Positions 7,133 through 16,589 of a stretch of DNA of 64,000 nt are shown piece by piece. The DNA comes from Roseovarius amoyensis. Lineage in GTDB: Bacteria; Pseudomonadota; Alphaproteobacteria; Rhodobacterales; Rhodobacteraceae. Each line of letters begins with the position of its first letter. Position 1 is the stretch's first letter. Below the pieces are notes generated by a model. That model made no database searches. It was not told where the DNA came from and saw nothing but the letters and a program-made list of their open reading frames with translations. The stretch lies in the NCBI RefSeq assembly GCF_003260265.1, contig NZ_QITQ01000005.1:124001-188000 (forward strand), given 5' to 3'. The translations under genes and the position numbers were made by a program.

Positions 7133-8974
7133 ATGGACGACCAGAACAAGAACCTCCTTCTTGCAACCGCGCTCAGCTTTCTGGTGATTCTGCTGTGGTT
7201 CGTGTTGTTTCCGCCGGCAGAAGCGCCCGAACAGGCCAGCCTGACAGCGCCCGAAAGCGCCACCCAGCAGCAGGCCCCGGCCGATGGCGTGGCCAGCGCC
7301 CCCGTCGCCACGGAACCGGGCGCCGCGATCCCACCGGCGGCCACCTCGGGCGTCACCGGTGACGCCAGCGCCGGCGCGGTCGAGCAGACGCAGGACGACA
7401 CGCCGCGTATCACCATCGACACGCCAACGCTGAAAGGCTCCATCTCGCTGCGCGGCGGGCGCATCGACGAGTTGTCGCTGAAGGGATACCGCGAAACGCT
7501 GGACCCGGATTCGGAGATCGTCACGCTGTTGTCGCCGGTCGGCAGCGATCAGCCCTACTATGCGCTCTTTGGCTGGGCGCCCGGGGCCGGGCTGACCCCC
7601 GACCAGGTGCCGGGCGCCAACACGATGTGGCAGGTTGAAAGCGGTGGCCCCCTTACCCCTGAAAACCCCATCGTCCTGAGTTGGGACAACGGCGCCGGGC
7701 TGACCTTCCGCCGTGAGGTGCAGATCGACGACAAGCTGATGTTCACCGTCACCCAGTCGGTCACAAACGCCGGCGGCGAGACCCGTGCGCTGGCCCCCTA
7801 TGGCATTCTTGCCCGGCACGGCCTGCCGGCGGACCTCAAGAACTTCTTCATCCTGCACGAGGGTGGCATCCAGATGGTCGACGGTGAGCTGACCGAGATC
7901 GACTATGACGATTTCGAGCCGGCCAGCGCGCACGAGACCATCGCCGTGGAAGAGGCCACCTGGACCGGCTTTACCGATCACTTCTGGATGACGACGCTGA
8001 TCCCCGCATCGGGCTCCGGAACCCATATAAGCACCTTCCAGGATACCCGCCGCGCCATCTATCAGACCACCGCCAGGCAGCCCACCGTCACGCTGGCCCC
8101 GGGCGAAAGCGCGACCGCCTCGACCCGGCTGTTCGCCGGCGCCAAGGAATGGGACACGATCCGCAGCTACCAGAACGAGGCAGGCATTCCTAAGTTCATC
8201 GATTCGATCGACTGGGGCTGGTTCTTTTTCCTGACGAAACCGATCTTTGCGGTGCTGCACTGGCTTAACCAGGTGATCGGCAATATGGGCTGGGCGATCA
8301 TCGCGCTGACCTTCTGCATCAAGGCGCTGCTCTTCCCTCTGGCCTACAAATCCTACGTCTCGATGGCGAAGATGAAAGAACTGCAGCCGCAGATGGAAAA
8401 GCTGAAAGAGACCGCCGGCGACGACCGCCAGAAGCTGCAGAAAGAGATGATGGCGCTCTACAAGCGGGAAAAGGTCAACCCCGCCTCGGGCTGCCTGCCG
8501 ATCCTGTTGCAGATCCCGATCTTTTTCTCGCTCTACAAGGTGATCTTCGTCACGCTCGAGCTGCGCCACGCCCCCTGGATCGGCTGGATCCGCGACCTGT
8601 CGGTGCCTGATCCTTCGTCGCTCTACAATCTCTGGGGTTTGCTGCCCTGGGACGCGCCCGAACCCGGATCCGTGCTGGCGCTGATCTTCATCGGGTTCCT
8701 GCCGCTCTGCTTGGGTGTCTCGATGTGGCTGCAGCAAAAGCTCAACCCCGCGCCGACCGACCCGACGCAACAGATGATCTTTGCCTGGATGCCCTGGGTG
8801 TTCATGTTCATGCTGGGCAACTTTGCATCGGGGCTGGTGTTGTACTGGATCACCAACAACACGCTGACCTTTACCCAGCAGTACCTGATCATGCGCAGCC
8901 ACGGCTACAAGCCGGACGTGTTCGGCAACATCAAGTCCAGCTTCAAGCGCAAGTCCGGTGCGGAGGACAAGTGA
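7133..8974 (+). CDS. yidC: membrane protein insertase YidC
   Basis: A 613-residue Oxa1/YidC insertase for placing and folding inner-membrane proteins. There is an N-terminal membrane helix (residues 5-25), a large periplasmic beta-sandwich domain (about 60-340), then the conserved five-helix core with the cytoplasmic hairpin KMKELQPQMEKLKETAGDDRQKLQKEM and the conserved stretch NPASGCLPILLQIPIFFSLYKV. The basic C-terminal tail is consistent with ribosome contact. Its stop overlaps the next ATG by one base (TGATG), so the MOSC gene is probably coupled. No rpmH or rnpA precedes it in the window. Confidence 0.97.
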   Translation: MDDQNKNLLLATALSFLVILLWFVLFPPAEAPEQASLTAPESATQQQAPADGVASAPVATEPGAAIPPAATSGVTGDASAGAVEQTQDDTPRITIDTPTLKGSISLRGGRIDELSLKGYRETLDPDSEIVTLLSPVGSDQPYYALFGWAPGAGLTPDQVPGANTMWQVESGGPLTPENPIVLSWDNGAGLTFRREVQIDDKLMFTVTQSVTNAGGETRALAPYGILARHGLPADLKNFFILHEGGIQMVDGELTEIDYDDFEPASAHETIAVEEATWTGFTDHFWMTTLIPASGSGTHISTFQDTRRAIYQTTARQPTVTLAPGESATASTRLFAGAKEWDTIRSYQNEAGIPKFIDSIDWGWFFFLTKPIFAVLHWLNQVIGNMGWAIIALTFCIKALLFPLAYKSYVSMAKMKELQPQMEKLKETAGDDRQKLQKEMMALYKREKVNPASGCLPILLQIPIFFSLYKVIFVTLELRHAPWIGWIRDLSVPDPSSLYNLWGLLPWDAPEPGSVLALIFIGFLPLCLGVSMWLQQKLNPAPTDPTQQMIFAWMPWVFMFMLGNFASGLVLYWITNNTLTFTQQYLIMRSHGYKPDVFGNIKSSFKRKSGAEDK

Positions 8975-9720
8975 TGGCCCGCGTCGCCGCGTTGTGGCGG
9001 CATCCGATCAAGGCCCACGGATGCGAATCGCTGCAATCGGTGACACTTGCCGCAGGGCAGACCATGCCGTGGGACAGGCGCTGGGCCGTCGCGCACGAGG
9101 CTGCGCGCGCAGACGGCAGCGCCTGGGCGCCCTGCGCCAACTTTTCGCGCGGGGCCAAGGCAGCGGCGCTGATGGCAATCACGGCGCGATCCGACACCGC
9201 CGCCGGCACGGTCACCCTGTCGCATCCCGACCGCCCCGACCTGACATTCGATCCCGACCGCGAAGAGGCGGTGTTTCTCGACTGGGTGCGTCCGTTGATG
9301 CCGGAGGAGCGCGCGCAATCGGCGCGCATCCTGCGGGTCGAGGGGCGTGGCATGACCGATACCGAGTTCCCGTCGCTGAGCCTGGTCAACCTCGCCTCGG
9401 GCGAGGACCTGGGCCGGCGTATGGGCCAGGTGCTGTCACCGCTGCGTTGGCGCGCCAATATCCACCTTGAGGGGCTGGAGCCCTGGGCCGAACGGGAATG
9501 GATCGGTCGCCGCCTGCGCGCCGGCGGGGCGGAACTGACGGTGCGCGAGGCAATCGGCCGATGCCTTGCGACCGCTGCCAACCCCGAGACCGGCAAACGC
9601 GACGCCGATACGCTGGGCGCACTAAAAAACGAGTTCGGGCATACCGAGTTCGGCCTGTATGCCGAGGTCACCAGCGGCGGCGTGCTGGCCGTCGGCGACA
9701 CGGTCGAGCCGCTGACATGA
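8974..9720 (+). CDS. MOSC domain-containing protein
   Basis: A 248-residue protein with an N-terminal beta-barrel segment ([13 protein letters not shown]..., MOSC_N-like) and a MOSC domain (about 105-245) ending in the family pattern [15 protein letters not shown]. The cysteine in that motif is the one conserved in molybdenum-cofactor sulfurase C-terminal domains. Known relatives (YiiM, mARC, MOCOS C-terminus) handle molybdenum cofactor and N-hydroxylated or sulfur ligands. The substrate here is unknown. GGAGGA precedes the ATG at 8974. The gene overlaps both yidC upstream (1 base) and engB downstream (4 bases), so all three are one operon. Longer in-frame starts inside yidC are not needed. 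Confidence 0.87.
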   Translation: MARVAALWRHPIKAHGCESLQSVTLAAGQTMPWDRRWAVAHEAARADGSAWAPCANFSRGAKAAALMAITARSDTAAGTVTLSHPDRPDLTFDPDREEAVFLDWVRPLMPEERAQSARILRVEGRGMTDTEFPSLSLVNLASGEDLGRRMGQVLSPLRWRANIHLEGLEPWAEREWIGRRLRAGGAELTVREAIGRCLATAANPETGKRDADTLGALKNEFGHTEFGLYAEVTSGGVLAVGDTVEPLT

Positions 9721-10370
9721 ACAGCCTGCCCTTTCCCCTTGCACCCGAACCGCCACACGAGGTGGCAGAACGCGGGCGGCGGCTGTTCGCCGGGCCGGTC
9801 ACCTTCGTCAAGGGCGTGGTGGCGATGTCGGGCTTGCCGCCGGGCGACAGGCCCGAGGTCTGTTTCGCCGGGCGCTCGAACGTCGGCAAGTCGTCGCTGA
9901 TCAACGCGCTGACCGGGCGCAAGGGGCTGGCGCGGGCGTCGAACACCCCGGGCCGCACGCAGGAAATCAACATCTTTGCGCTGGGCGAAAGCCACTACCT
10001 GGTTGACCTGCCGGGCTATGGCTATGCCCAGGCGCCGCGGGACAAGGTCGCGGCGTGGCAGGCGCTGCTGAAACAGTACCTGGCCGGGCGCGCGACGCTG
10101 CGCCGCGCCTTTCTGCTGATCGATGCCCGCCACGGGGTCAAGCCGGTGGACGAAGAGATCATGTCACTGCTCGACAGCGCCGCCGTCACCTTTCAGTGTG
10201 TTCTGACCAAGGCCGACAAGGTCAAGGCGCAGGACCTGGACCGAGTGCTGGAACAGACGCGTGGACGCTTGGCGACCCATCCGGCCGCCTATCCCGAACT
10301 GATCCTGACCTCGTCCGAAAAGAGCGAAGGGCTGGCCACGCTGCGGGCGGAAATCGCCGCGCTGGCCTGA
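9717..10370 (+). CDS. engB: ribosome biogenesis GTPase YihA/EngB
   Basis: A 217-residue TRAFAC-class GTPase required for large-subunit assembly in other bacteria. All G motifs are readable: G1 GRSNVGKS (52-59), G2 region NTPGRTQ, G3 DLPG (97-100) with the EngB-specific GYGYA after it, G4 TKAD (164-167) and G5 TSSEKSEG. The ATG at 9717 overlaps the MOSC stop (ATGA). Length is normal for the family. Confidence 0.96.
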   Translation: MNSLPFPLAPEPPHEVAERGRRLFAGPVTFVKGVVAMSGLPPGDRPEVCFAGRSNVGKSSLINALTGRKGLARASNTPGRTQEINIFALGESHYLVDLPGYGYAQAPRDKVAAWQALLKQYLAGRATLRRAFLLIDARHGVKPVDEEIMSLLDSAAVTFQCVLTKADKVKAQDLDRVLEQTRGRLATHPAAYPELILTSSEKSEGLATLRAEIAALA

Positions 10371-10380
10371 CGCCGGGCGT

Positions 10381-11001
10381 TCAGCCCTCGCCCGGGGCGG
10401 TGTCGGTGATGATCTTGCGCAACATTGCCTTGGCGCTGTCCGAACTCCAATGCGCGTCGCCCAGCATGCGCGCCACCTCGCGCCCGTCCCGGTCGAGAAT
10501 CAGCGTGACCGGCAGGCCGGCAACGCCCATCTCGCGCGCCATCTGCTGTTTGGGGTCGCGGTGCAGCGGCAGGTTGTCGACGCCGATCTCGGCAAAGAAA
10601 TCCTTCATCGCCTGCGGCGGGTTGCGCCCGGTGGCGATGGTGACGACCTCGAAGTCGCCGCCGCCCAGCTCGGTCTGCAACTCGGCCAGCATCGGCATTT
10701 CCTTGCGGCAGGGCGCGCACCAGGTGGCCCAGAAATTGACCAGCGCGATCTTGCCCTTGAAGTCGGCCAGCGTTCCAGTGCCGCCGCCATCAGCCTCGAA
10801 CGCGGTTTTCGTCACTGGCTTGGAAGAGCTGTGAAAGACGAGCTTTTTCATGTCGTCATCCAGCATCGCGGCCAGCTCGGAATGGGCGGCACCGCCGGTG
10901 CCGCCATCCGCGTTGTCGGCGGGCATGAGGTACAATGCGGCTGCGCCGATTGCACAGGCGCCGGCGGCTATATAAAGCAGGGCGGAGAGATTCAGGCGCA
11001 T
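10381..11001 (-). CDS. tlpA: TlpA-family membrane-anchored thiol:disulfide oxidoreductase
   Basis: A 206-residue thioredoxin-fold protein with an uncleaved N-terminal membrane anchor ([21 protein letters not shown], residues 5-25) and a periplasmic thioredoxin domain. The redox motif is WCAPC with C95 and C98, and the cis-proline region is [15 protein letters not shown]. TlpA and ResA proteins reduce disulfides for cytochrome c or oxidase maturation; the exact partner is not shown. The start at 11001 is fixed by GGGAGGT five bases upstream. This Shine-Dalgarno sequence overlaps that of the divergent argH. The gene converges on engB with 10 bases between stops. Confidence 0.9.
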   Translation of the reverse strand: MRLNLSALLYIAAGACAIGAAALYLMPADNADGGTGGAAHSELAAMLDDDMKKLVFHSSSKPVTKTAFEADGGGTGTLADFKGKIALVNFWATWCAPCRKEMPMLAELQTELGGGDFEVVTIATGRNPPQAMKDFFAEIGVDNLPLHRDPKQQMAREMGVAGLPVTLILDRDGREVARMLGDAHWSSDSAKAMLRKIITDTAPGEG

Positions 11002-11005
11002 TCTA

Positions 11006-11017
11006 CCTCCCGGGAGG
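11006..11017. promoter_or_regulatory. palindromic CCTCCCGGGAGG carrying Shine-Dalgarno sequences of both divergent genes
   Basis: tlpA starts at 11001 (minus) and argH at 11024 (plus), leaving only 22 bases between start codons. The centre is the perfect 12-base palindrome CCTCCCGGGAGG, which reads as GGGAGG on either strand and so can serve as ribosome-binding site for both. There is no room for a promoter here, so each gene's promoter should lie inside the other's coding region and the two transcripts should overlap. Confidence 0.8.
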
Positions 11018-11023
11018 GCCAGC

Positions 11024-12415
11024 ATGACGGACAAGACCTCGAACCAGATGTGGGGCGGCCGCTTTGCCGCCGGACCGGACGCGATCATGGAGGCCATAAA
11101 CGCCTCGATCGGGTTCGACAAGCGGTTGGCGGTCCAGGACATCGCCGGGTCGAGGGCCCACGCCGCGATGCTGGCGGCCACGGGCATCATCAGTGATAGC
11201 GACGCCGAGGCCATCGGGGAAGGGCTGCTCACGGTGTTGTCAGAGATGGAGGGTGGCGAATTCACTTTCTCGACCGCGCTTGAGGACATTCACATGAATG
11301 TCGAGGCGCGGCTGAAGGACCTGATCGGCGAACCGGCCGGGCGGCTGCACACCGCGCGTTCGCGCAATGACCAGGTGGCGACCGATTTCCGGCTGTGGGT
11401 GCGCGACCAGATCGACGCGGTTGATGCGGCGCTGGTGACACTGTGTCGCGCGTTTCTGGCGCAGGCCGAGGCGGGCGCCGATTGGGTGATGCCGGGCTTT
11501 ACCCATCTGCAGGTGGCCCAGCCGGTGACCTGGGGCCATCACATGATGGCCTATGTCGAGATGTTCGGCCGCGACCTGGGGCGGTTTCGCGATGCGCGGG
11601 CACGGATGAACGAATGCCCCCTTGGCGCAGCGGCGCTGGCGGGCACGTCCTTTCCCATCGACCGCGAGATGACTGCGCGCGCGCTGGGGTTCGACCGGCC
11701 CTGCGCCAACAGCCTCGATGCTGTCAGCGACCGCGATTTCGCGCTGGAATTCCTGGGCGCGGCGTCGATCTGTGCCATGCATCTCAGCCGCCTGGCCGAA
11801 GAGCTGGTGATCTGGTCGTCGGCGCAGTTCCGTTTCGTGCGCCTGTCGGACCGGTTTTCAACAGGCTCGTCGATCATGCCGCAAAAACGCAACCCCGACG
11901 CGGCAGAGCTGATCCGGGCCAAGACCGGGCGCATCTTTGGTGCCGGGGTCGCGCTGTTGACGGTGATGAAGGGGCTGCCACTGGCCTATTCCAAGGACAT
12001 GCAGGAAGACAAGGAACAGGTCTTTGACGCCGCCGACAACCTGATGCTGGCGATTGCCGCGATGGCCGGGATGGTGGCGGACATGGCCCCCGACCGCGCC
12101 GCGCTGGAGGCGGCGGCGGGCACCGGCTTTGCCACCGCGACCGACCTGGCCGACTGGCTGGTGCGGGTGCGCGGCATGCCGTTCCGCGATGCGCACCACG
12201 TCACCGGCCGGCTGGTGGCTCTGGCCGAGGAAAAGGGTTGTGATTTGCCCGACCTTCACCTTGCTGACATGCAGGCAGTGGATTCGGGCATCACTGATGA
12301 TATCTTCGAGGTGCTGGGCGTGCACAATTCGGTGGCGTCGCGCACAAGCCTTGGCGGTACCGCGCCCGAACGCGTGCGCGAACAGATCGCCCGCTGGAAG
12401 GAGGCCCTGAAATGA
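11024..12415 (+). CDS. argH: argininosuccinate lyase
   Basis: A 463-residue member of the fumarase/aspartase superfamily that splits argininosuccinate into arginine and fumarate, the last step of arginine synthesis. The superfamily signature [11 protein letters not shown] begins at residue 281, with catalytic S283. Also present are [12 protein letters not shown] and [14 protein letters not shown], typical of ArgH. The gene overlaps the following lipoprotein start by four bases (ATGA at 12412). Confidence 0.97.
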   Translation: MTDKTSNQMWGGRFAAGPDAIMEAINASIGFDKRLAVQDIAGSRAHAAMLAATGIISDSDAEAIGEGLLTVLSEMEGGEFTFSTALEDIHMNVEARLKDLIGEPAGRLHTARSRNDQVATDFRLWVRDQIDAVDAALVTLCRAFLAQAEAGADWVMPGFTHLQVAQPVTWGHHMMAYVEMFGRDLGRFRDARARMNECPLGAAALAGTSFPIDREMTARALGFDRPCANSLDAVSDRDFALEFLGAASICAMHLSRLAEELVIWSSAQFRFVRLSDRFSTGSSIMPQKRNPDAAELIRAKTGRIFGAGVALLTVMKGLPLAYSKDMQEDKEQVFDAADNLMLAIAAMAGMVADMAPDRAALEAAAGTGFATATDLADWLVRVRGMPFRDAHHVTGRLVALAEEKGCDLPDLHLADMQAVDSGITDDIFEVLGVHNSVASRTSLGGTAPERVREQIARWKEALK

Positions 12416-12591
12416 AACGTCTTTGCGCAGTCCTGATGCTGGCCCTGCTGGCCGGTTGCGGCGTCGATGGTGAGCCGATTGCGCCCTCGATGAATGCCAA
12501 TGTCGGCGCGGGGCCGCACGGCGTCAGCGGCTCGGCCGGGGTGACGGTCAAGAACGGCCCGCTTTCGGTGGGCTGGGGCGTGGGGACGTGA
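12412..12591 (+). CDS. small lipoprotein, argH-lysA spacer gene
   Basis: A 59-residue predicted lipoprotein. A short basic N terminus (MKR) is followed by a hydrophobic stretch and the lipobox LLAGC with C16, then a Gly/Val-rich tail ending GWGVGT. It begins inside the argH stop codon (ATGA), which argues for real translation. lysA starts 68 bases later. Short lipoproteins are commonly found between argH and lysA; LptM, which assists LptD assembly in enterobacteria, sits in a comparable position (beside dapF/lysA), but similarity beyond the lipobox is not evident, so function is open. Confidence 0.8.
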   Translation: MKRLCAVLMLALLAGCGVDGEPIAPSMNANVGAGPHGVSGSAGVTVKNGPLSVGWGVGT

Positions 12592-12659
12592 GCCGCGTCA
12601 GCGGTCATGCCCGGCATGTGATTTCGTATCGTTGAATTGGCTGGCAGGCGGGGCCGGGG

Positions 12660-13925
12660 ATGGACCACTTTCTTTATCGTGACGGCGCCTTGTTCGCCGA
12701 GGACGTACCGGTGGCGGACATCGCCGCAGAGGTGGGTACGCCGTTCTACTGCTATTCCACCGCCACGCTGACGCGGCATTTTCGACTGTTCGACGAGGCG
12801 CTGGAGGGGCTCGACCATCTGGTCTGCTACGCGATGAAGGCGGCCAGCAACCAGGCGATCCTCAAGACGCTGGCGGCGTTGGGCGCGGGGATGGACGTGG
12901 TTTCGGGCGGGGAATACGCGCGTGCCAGGGCGGCCGGCGTGCCGGGCGAACGCATCGTCTTTTCCGGCGTGGGCAAGACGCGCGAAGAGATGCGCGCCGC
13001 GCTTGAGGGCGGCATCCGTCAGTTCAACGTCGAGAGCGAGCCAGAGATGCTGATGCTCAACGAGGTGGCGCTGGGTTTGGGCCGGGTTGCGCCCATTACC
13101 ATCCGGGTGAACCCGGATGTGGATGCCAAGACGCATGCCAAGATCGCCACCGGCAAGTCGGAGAACAAGTTCGGCGTGCCGATCGCGCGCGCGCGCGAGG
13201 TCTATGCCCAGGCTGCCGCCCTGCCGGGGCTGCAGGTGGTGGGCATCGACGTGCATATCGGCAGCCAGCTGACCGACCTGGCGCCGTTTCGCGCCGCCTA
13301 TGAAAAGGTGGCCGACCTGACCGAAGCGCTGCGCGCCGATGGCCATGACATCCGCCGGCTCGACCTGGGTGGGGGGCTGGGCATTCCCTACACGCGCTCG
13401 AACGAGTCGCCGCCGTTGCCGATGGATTACGGCGCCCTGATCCGCCAGACGCTGGGCCACCTGGGCTGCGAGATCGAGATAGAGCCGGGGCGCCTGGTGG
13501 TCGGCAATGCCGGTATCCTGGTGGCCAGCGTGATCTATGTGAAATCGGGCGAGGGCCGCGATTTCCTGATCCTCGACGCCGCCATGAACGACCTGATCCG
13601 CCCGGCGATGTACGATGCCCATCACGATATCGTCACCGTGGCAGAGCCCGCGCCGGGGGCCGAACAGGCGCCCTATGACATCGTCGGGCAGGTCTGCGAA
13701 ACCGGCGATACATTCGCCCGCGGTCGCATGATGCCGCCCATCGCGCAGGGCGACCTGGTGGCGTTTCGCGGCGCCGGCGCCTATGGCGCGGTGATGGCCA
13801 GCGAATACAACACCCGCCCGCTGGTGCCCGAGGTGCTGGTGGCGGGGGATCGCTTTGCCGTGATCCGCGCGCGGCCGAGCTTTGACGAGATCATAAATCG
13901 CGATACCATCCCCGAATGGCTGTAA
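12660..13925 (+). CDS. lysA: diaminopimelate decarboxylase
   Basis: A 421-residue fold-type III PLP enzyme that converts meso-diaminopimelate to lysine. The Schiff-base lysine is K60 in CYAMKAASNQ. HIGSQ and the glycine-rich DLGGGLGIPY bind substrate and phosphate, EPGRLVVGNAG is conserved, and the second-subunit motif is CETGDTFARGR. The ATG at 12660 gives normal family length. It probably belongs to the argH-lipoprotein-lysA unit. Confidence 0.96.
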   Translation: MDHFLYRDGALFAEDVPVADIAAEVGTPFYCYSTATLTRHFRLFDEALEGLDHLVCYAMKAASNQAILKTLAALGAGMDVVSGGEYARARAAGVPGERIVFSGVGKTREEMRAALEGGIRQFNVESEPEMLMLNEVALGLGRVAPITIRVNPDVDAKTHAKIATGKSENKFGVPIARAREVYAQAAALPGLQVVGIDVHIGSQLTDLAPFRAAYEKVADLTEALRADGHDIRRLDLGGGLGIPYTRSNESPPLPMDYGALIRQTLGHLGCEIEIEPGRLVVGNAGILVASVIYVKSGEGRDFLILDAAMNDLIRPAMYDAHHDIVTVAEPAPGAEQAPYDIVGQVCETGDTFARGRMMPPIAQGDLVAFRGAGAYGAVMASEYNTRPLVPEVLVAGDRFAVIRARPSFDEIINRDTIPEWL

Positions 13926-13971
13926 GGCGCGCGGAACCCCGCGCGCCCCGACCCGGCCAGGGATAGGGAGC

Positions 13972-16572
13972 ATGGCGAAAAACACCCCCCCCAGCGCCAT
14001 CATGGCGCGGCTGAGGCTGCCGCTGGCCCTGACATGGGCCGGACTGGCGGCCGAACGGCTGGTGCGTGCCTTCTGGCCGCTGTGGACGCTGGTCGCCGCG
14101 GTGGTGGCGGTGCTGATGCTGGGGCTGCACGATCACTTGCCTGCAGGGGCGCCCTGGCCGCTGGCGTTGCTGGCCGGGGTGGCGATGGTGGTCTTCGCGG
14201 TGCGGGGTGCGCTGGTGTTCCGCTGGCCCGCGCGGCACGAGGCGCTGGCGCGGATCGACAGCCATCTTGCCGGCCGGCCGCTGAGCGCGCTGGCGGATGC
14301 GCAGGCGGTCGGCAAGGGCGACCCCCAGTCAGAGGCACTGTGGCGGGCGCATCTGGCGCGCATGGCCGAACGGACGGCCAGGGCGCGGGCGGTGGCGCCC
14401 GATCTGCGGCTGGCGTCGCGCGACCCGTTCGGGCTGCGCTATGTGGCGTTGCTGATGCTGGTGGTCGGGCTGATGTTCGGTTCGGTGCTGCGGGTGGGCA
14501 CGGTGGCGCGGGTGGGGCCCGGCGGTGGTGCACTGGCCGGCGGCCCGGCGTGGGAAGGCTGGATCGAGCCGCCCGCCTATACCGGATTGCCGAGCCTTTA
14601 CCTGAATGACCAGAATGGCGAGATCCGGGTGCCCGAGGGCAGCCGCGTGACGCTGCGGCTTTATGGCGAGGTCGGCGCGCTGGGCGTGGCCGAAACCGTG
14701 TCGGACCGTGAGGTCGGGCAGGAACCCGTGACCGGCCCCGAGCAGTTCTTTGACGTGGCGCGCGACGGAACGCTGGAAATCGCTGGACCCGGCGGGCGGT
14801 CCTGGACCGTCACCGCCATCCCCGATACCCCGCCCGAGGTGGCGCTGATGCCCGACGGGGCCAAGACCGATTTCGACGGGCAGATGAGCCAGCCGTTTCA
14901 TGCCCGTGACGATTATGGCGTGGTGCAGGGACGGGCCGTGTTCCGGCTGGACATGGCGGAGCTGGACAGGCGTCACGGCCTTGCGGTCGAGCCCGAGCCG
15001 CGAGAGGATATCGTGCTGGACCTGCCGATGCCGATTGCCGGTGATCGCAGCGACTTTATCGAAACCCTGATCGAAAACCTGTCGCAGCACCCTTGGGCGC
15101 ATCTGCCGGTGGTGCTGGAACTGGAGGTGCACGACGAGGCCGGGCAGGCGGGGCAAAACCTGCCGGCACCGATGACGCTGCCGGCGCGGCGGTTCTTTGA
15201 CCCGCTGGCGGCATCGGTGATCGAACAGCGCCGCGACCTGCTGTGGTCGCGCGAGAACGCGCCGCGCGTGGCGCAGGTGATGCGGGCGATTTCGCACCGG
15301 CCCGAGACCGGGCTGTTCCGCTCGAATGGTGCCTATCTGCGCTTTCGGGTGATCCTGCGGCGGCTTGAAACACTGATCCGCGAGGATGCGCTGAGTATGC
15401 AGGCGCGCGACGAGATTGCGCAGGCGCTGTGGGATTTGGGCGTGATCCTCGAGGATGGCGATATCGGTGACGCGCTGGCGCGGATGCGCGCGGCGCAGGA
15501 ACGGCTGGGCGAGGCGATGCGCAACGGCGCCAGCGAGGAAGAAATCGCGCGGCTGATGGATGAATTGCGCGACGCAACGCAGGACTATCTGCGCCAGAAG
15601 GCGCAGCAGGCCCAGCGCGAGGGCGATCAGCAGGACGGCGACCAGGAGCTGTCAGAGAACATGATGATGCTCGACGCCCAGGACCTGCAGGACATGCTGG
15701 ACCGCATACAGGAGCTGATGGAACAGGGCCGTTTCGCCGAGGCGGAGCAGGCGCTGCGCGAGTTCCAGCAGATGATGGAAAACCTGCGCATGGCCGAGGG
15801 CCAGCAGGGTCAGCAGGGCCAGAGCCCGGGCGAGCAGGCGATGGAGGGGTTGGCCGACACGCTGCGCGATCAGCAGGGGCTGTCGGATCAGGCGTTCCGC
15901 GACCTGCAGGAACAGTTCAACCCCGGCGCGCGTTCGGGCCAGTCGCAGGAAAACGAGGGCCGCGACGGCGGCCTTGGGCGCGGGCAAAGCCACCAGCCCG
16001 GACAGGGCGAGGGCCAGGGCGGCGGCCAGGGTGAACAGCCCGGTGAGGGCCAAGACGGTCAGAGCGCCGAAGGGCAGGGGGAAGGATCGCTGGCCGACCG
16101 GCAAGAGGCGCTGCGCCGGGAACTGGAACGCCAGCGCGGCAGCCTGCCCGGCGCCGGGACCGAGGGCGGCGACGCCGCGCGTGAGGCGCTGGACCGCGCC
16201 GAACGGGCCATGCGTGGGGCTGAGGATGCGCTGAGGCGAGAGGATCTGGCCGAGGCGCTTGACAGCCAGGCCGAGGCGATCGAGGCGCTGCGCGAGGGTA
16301 TGCGCAACCTCGGCGAGGCGCTGGCCGAGAACAACCGCACTCCCGGCGGCCAGGGCGAGGCGATGGGCCGACCCGGCGACGAACAGTCCGATCCGTTGGG
16401 CCGGCGCGCCGGCCGAGGAGCGCAGCTTGGCTCGCCGGACAGCCTGCTGCAGGGCGAAGACGTTTATCGCCGCGCGCGCGAACTGCTGGATGAAATCCGC
16501 CGCCGTTCGGGCCAAGGTGAGCGCCCGGATGTCGAGCTGGAATATCTCAGACGGCTGCTGGAACGGTTCTGA
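13972..16572 (+). CDS. TIGR02302-type membrane protein (DUF4175-like)
   Basis: An 866-residue protein with two or three membrane helices near the N terminus (about residues 35-80 and 155-175), a long region with predicted helices, and a very low-complexity Gln/Gly/Glu-rich stretch (about 610-720, repeats such as GQGEGQGGGQGEQPGEG). This layout matches the alphaproteobacterial TIGR02302/DUF4175 family, whose function is unknown. AGGGAG precedes the ATG at 13972 and lysA ends 46 bases upstream, so it may share the lysA transcript. The ends of this gene and the next converge with 17 bases between stops. The repetitive stretch is prone to length variation. Confidence 0.85.
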   Translation: MAKNTPPSAIMARLRLPLALTWAGLAAERLVRAFWPLWTLVAAVVAVLMLGLHDHLPAGAPWPLALLAGVAMVVFAVRGALVFRWPARHEALARIDSHLAGRPLSALADAQAVGKGDPQSEALWRAHLARMAERTARARAVAPDLRLASRDPFGLRYVALLMLVVGLMFGSVLRVGTVARVGPGGGALAGGPAWEGWIEPPAYTGLPSLYLNDQNGEIRVPEGSRVTLRLYGEVGALGVAETVSDREVGQEPVTGPEQFFDVARDGTLEIAGPGGRSWTVTAIPDTPPEVALMPDGAKTDFDGQMSQPFHARDDYGVVQGRAVFRLDMAELDRRHGLAVEPEPREDIVLDLPMPIAGDRSDFIETLIENLSQHPWAHLPVVLELEVHDEAGQAGQNLPAPMTLPARRFFDPLAASVIEQRRDLLWSRENAPRVAQVMRAISHRPETGLFRSNGAYLRFRVILRRLETLIREDALSMQARDEIAQALWDLGVILEDGDIGDALARMRAAQERLGEAMRNGASEEEIARLMDELRDATQDYLRQKAQQAQREGDQQDGDQELSENMMMLDAQDLQDMLDRIQELMEQGRFAEAEQALREFQQMMENLRMAEGQQGQQGQSPGEQAMEGLADTLRDQQGLSDQAFRDLQEQFNPGARSGQSQENEGRDGGLGRGQSHQPGQGEGQGGGQGEQPGEGQDGQSAEGQGEGSLADRQEALRRELERQRGSLPGAGTEGGDAAREALDRAERAMRGAEDALRREDLAEALDSQAEAIEALREGMRNLGEALAENNRTPGGQGEAMGRPGDEQSDPLGRRAGRGAQLGSPDSLLQGEDVYRRARELLDEIRRRSGQGERPDVELEYLRRLLERF

Positions 16573-16589
16573 TCCGCGCAGAACCGCCG

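Noticed and set aside
6701-8902. Long minus-strand open frame opposite yidC
   Set aside because: Antisense shadow of yidC; Arg/Gln/Gly-rich translation without domain features.
16081-16571. Repetitive Gln/Gly region of the TIGR02302 gene as a DNA repeat element
   Set aside because: It is low-complexity protein coding sequence within one continuous frame and typical of that family.
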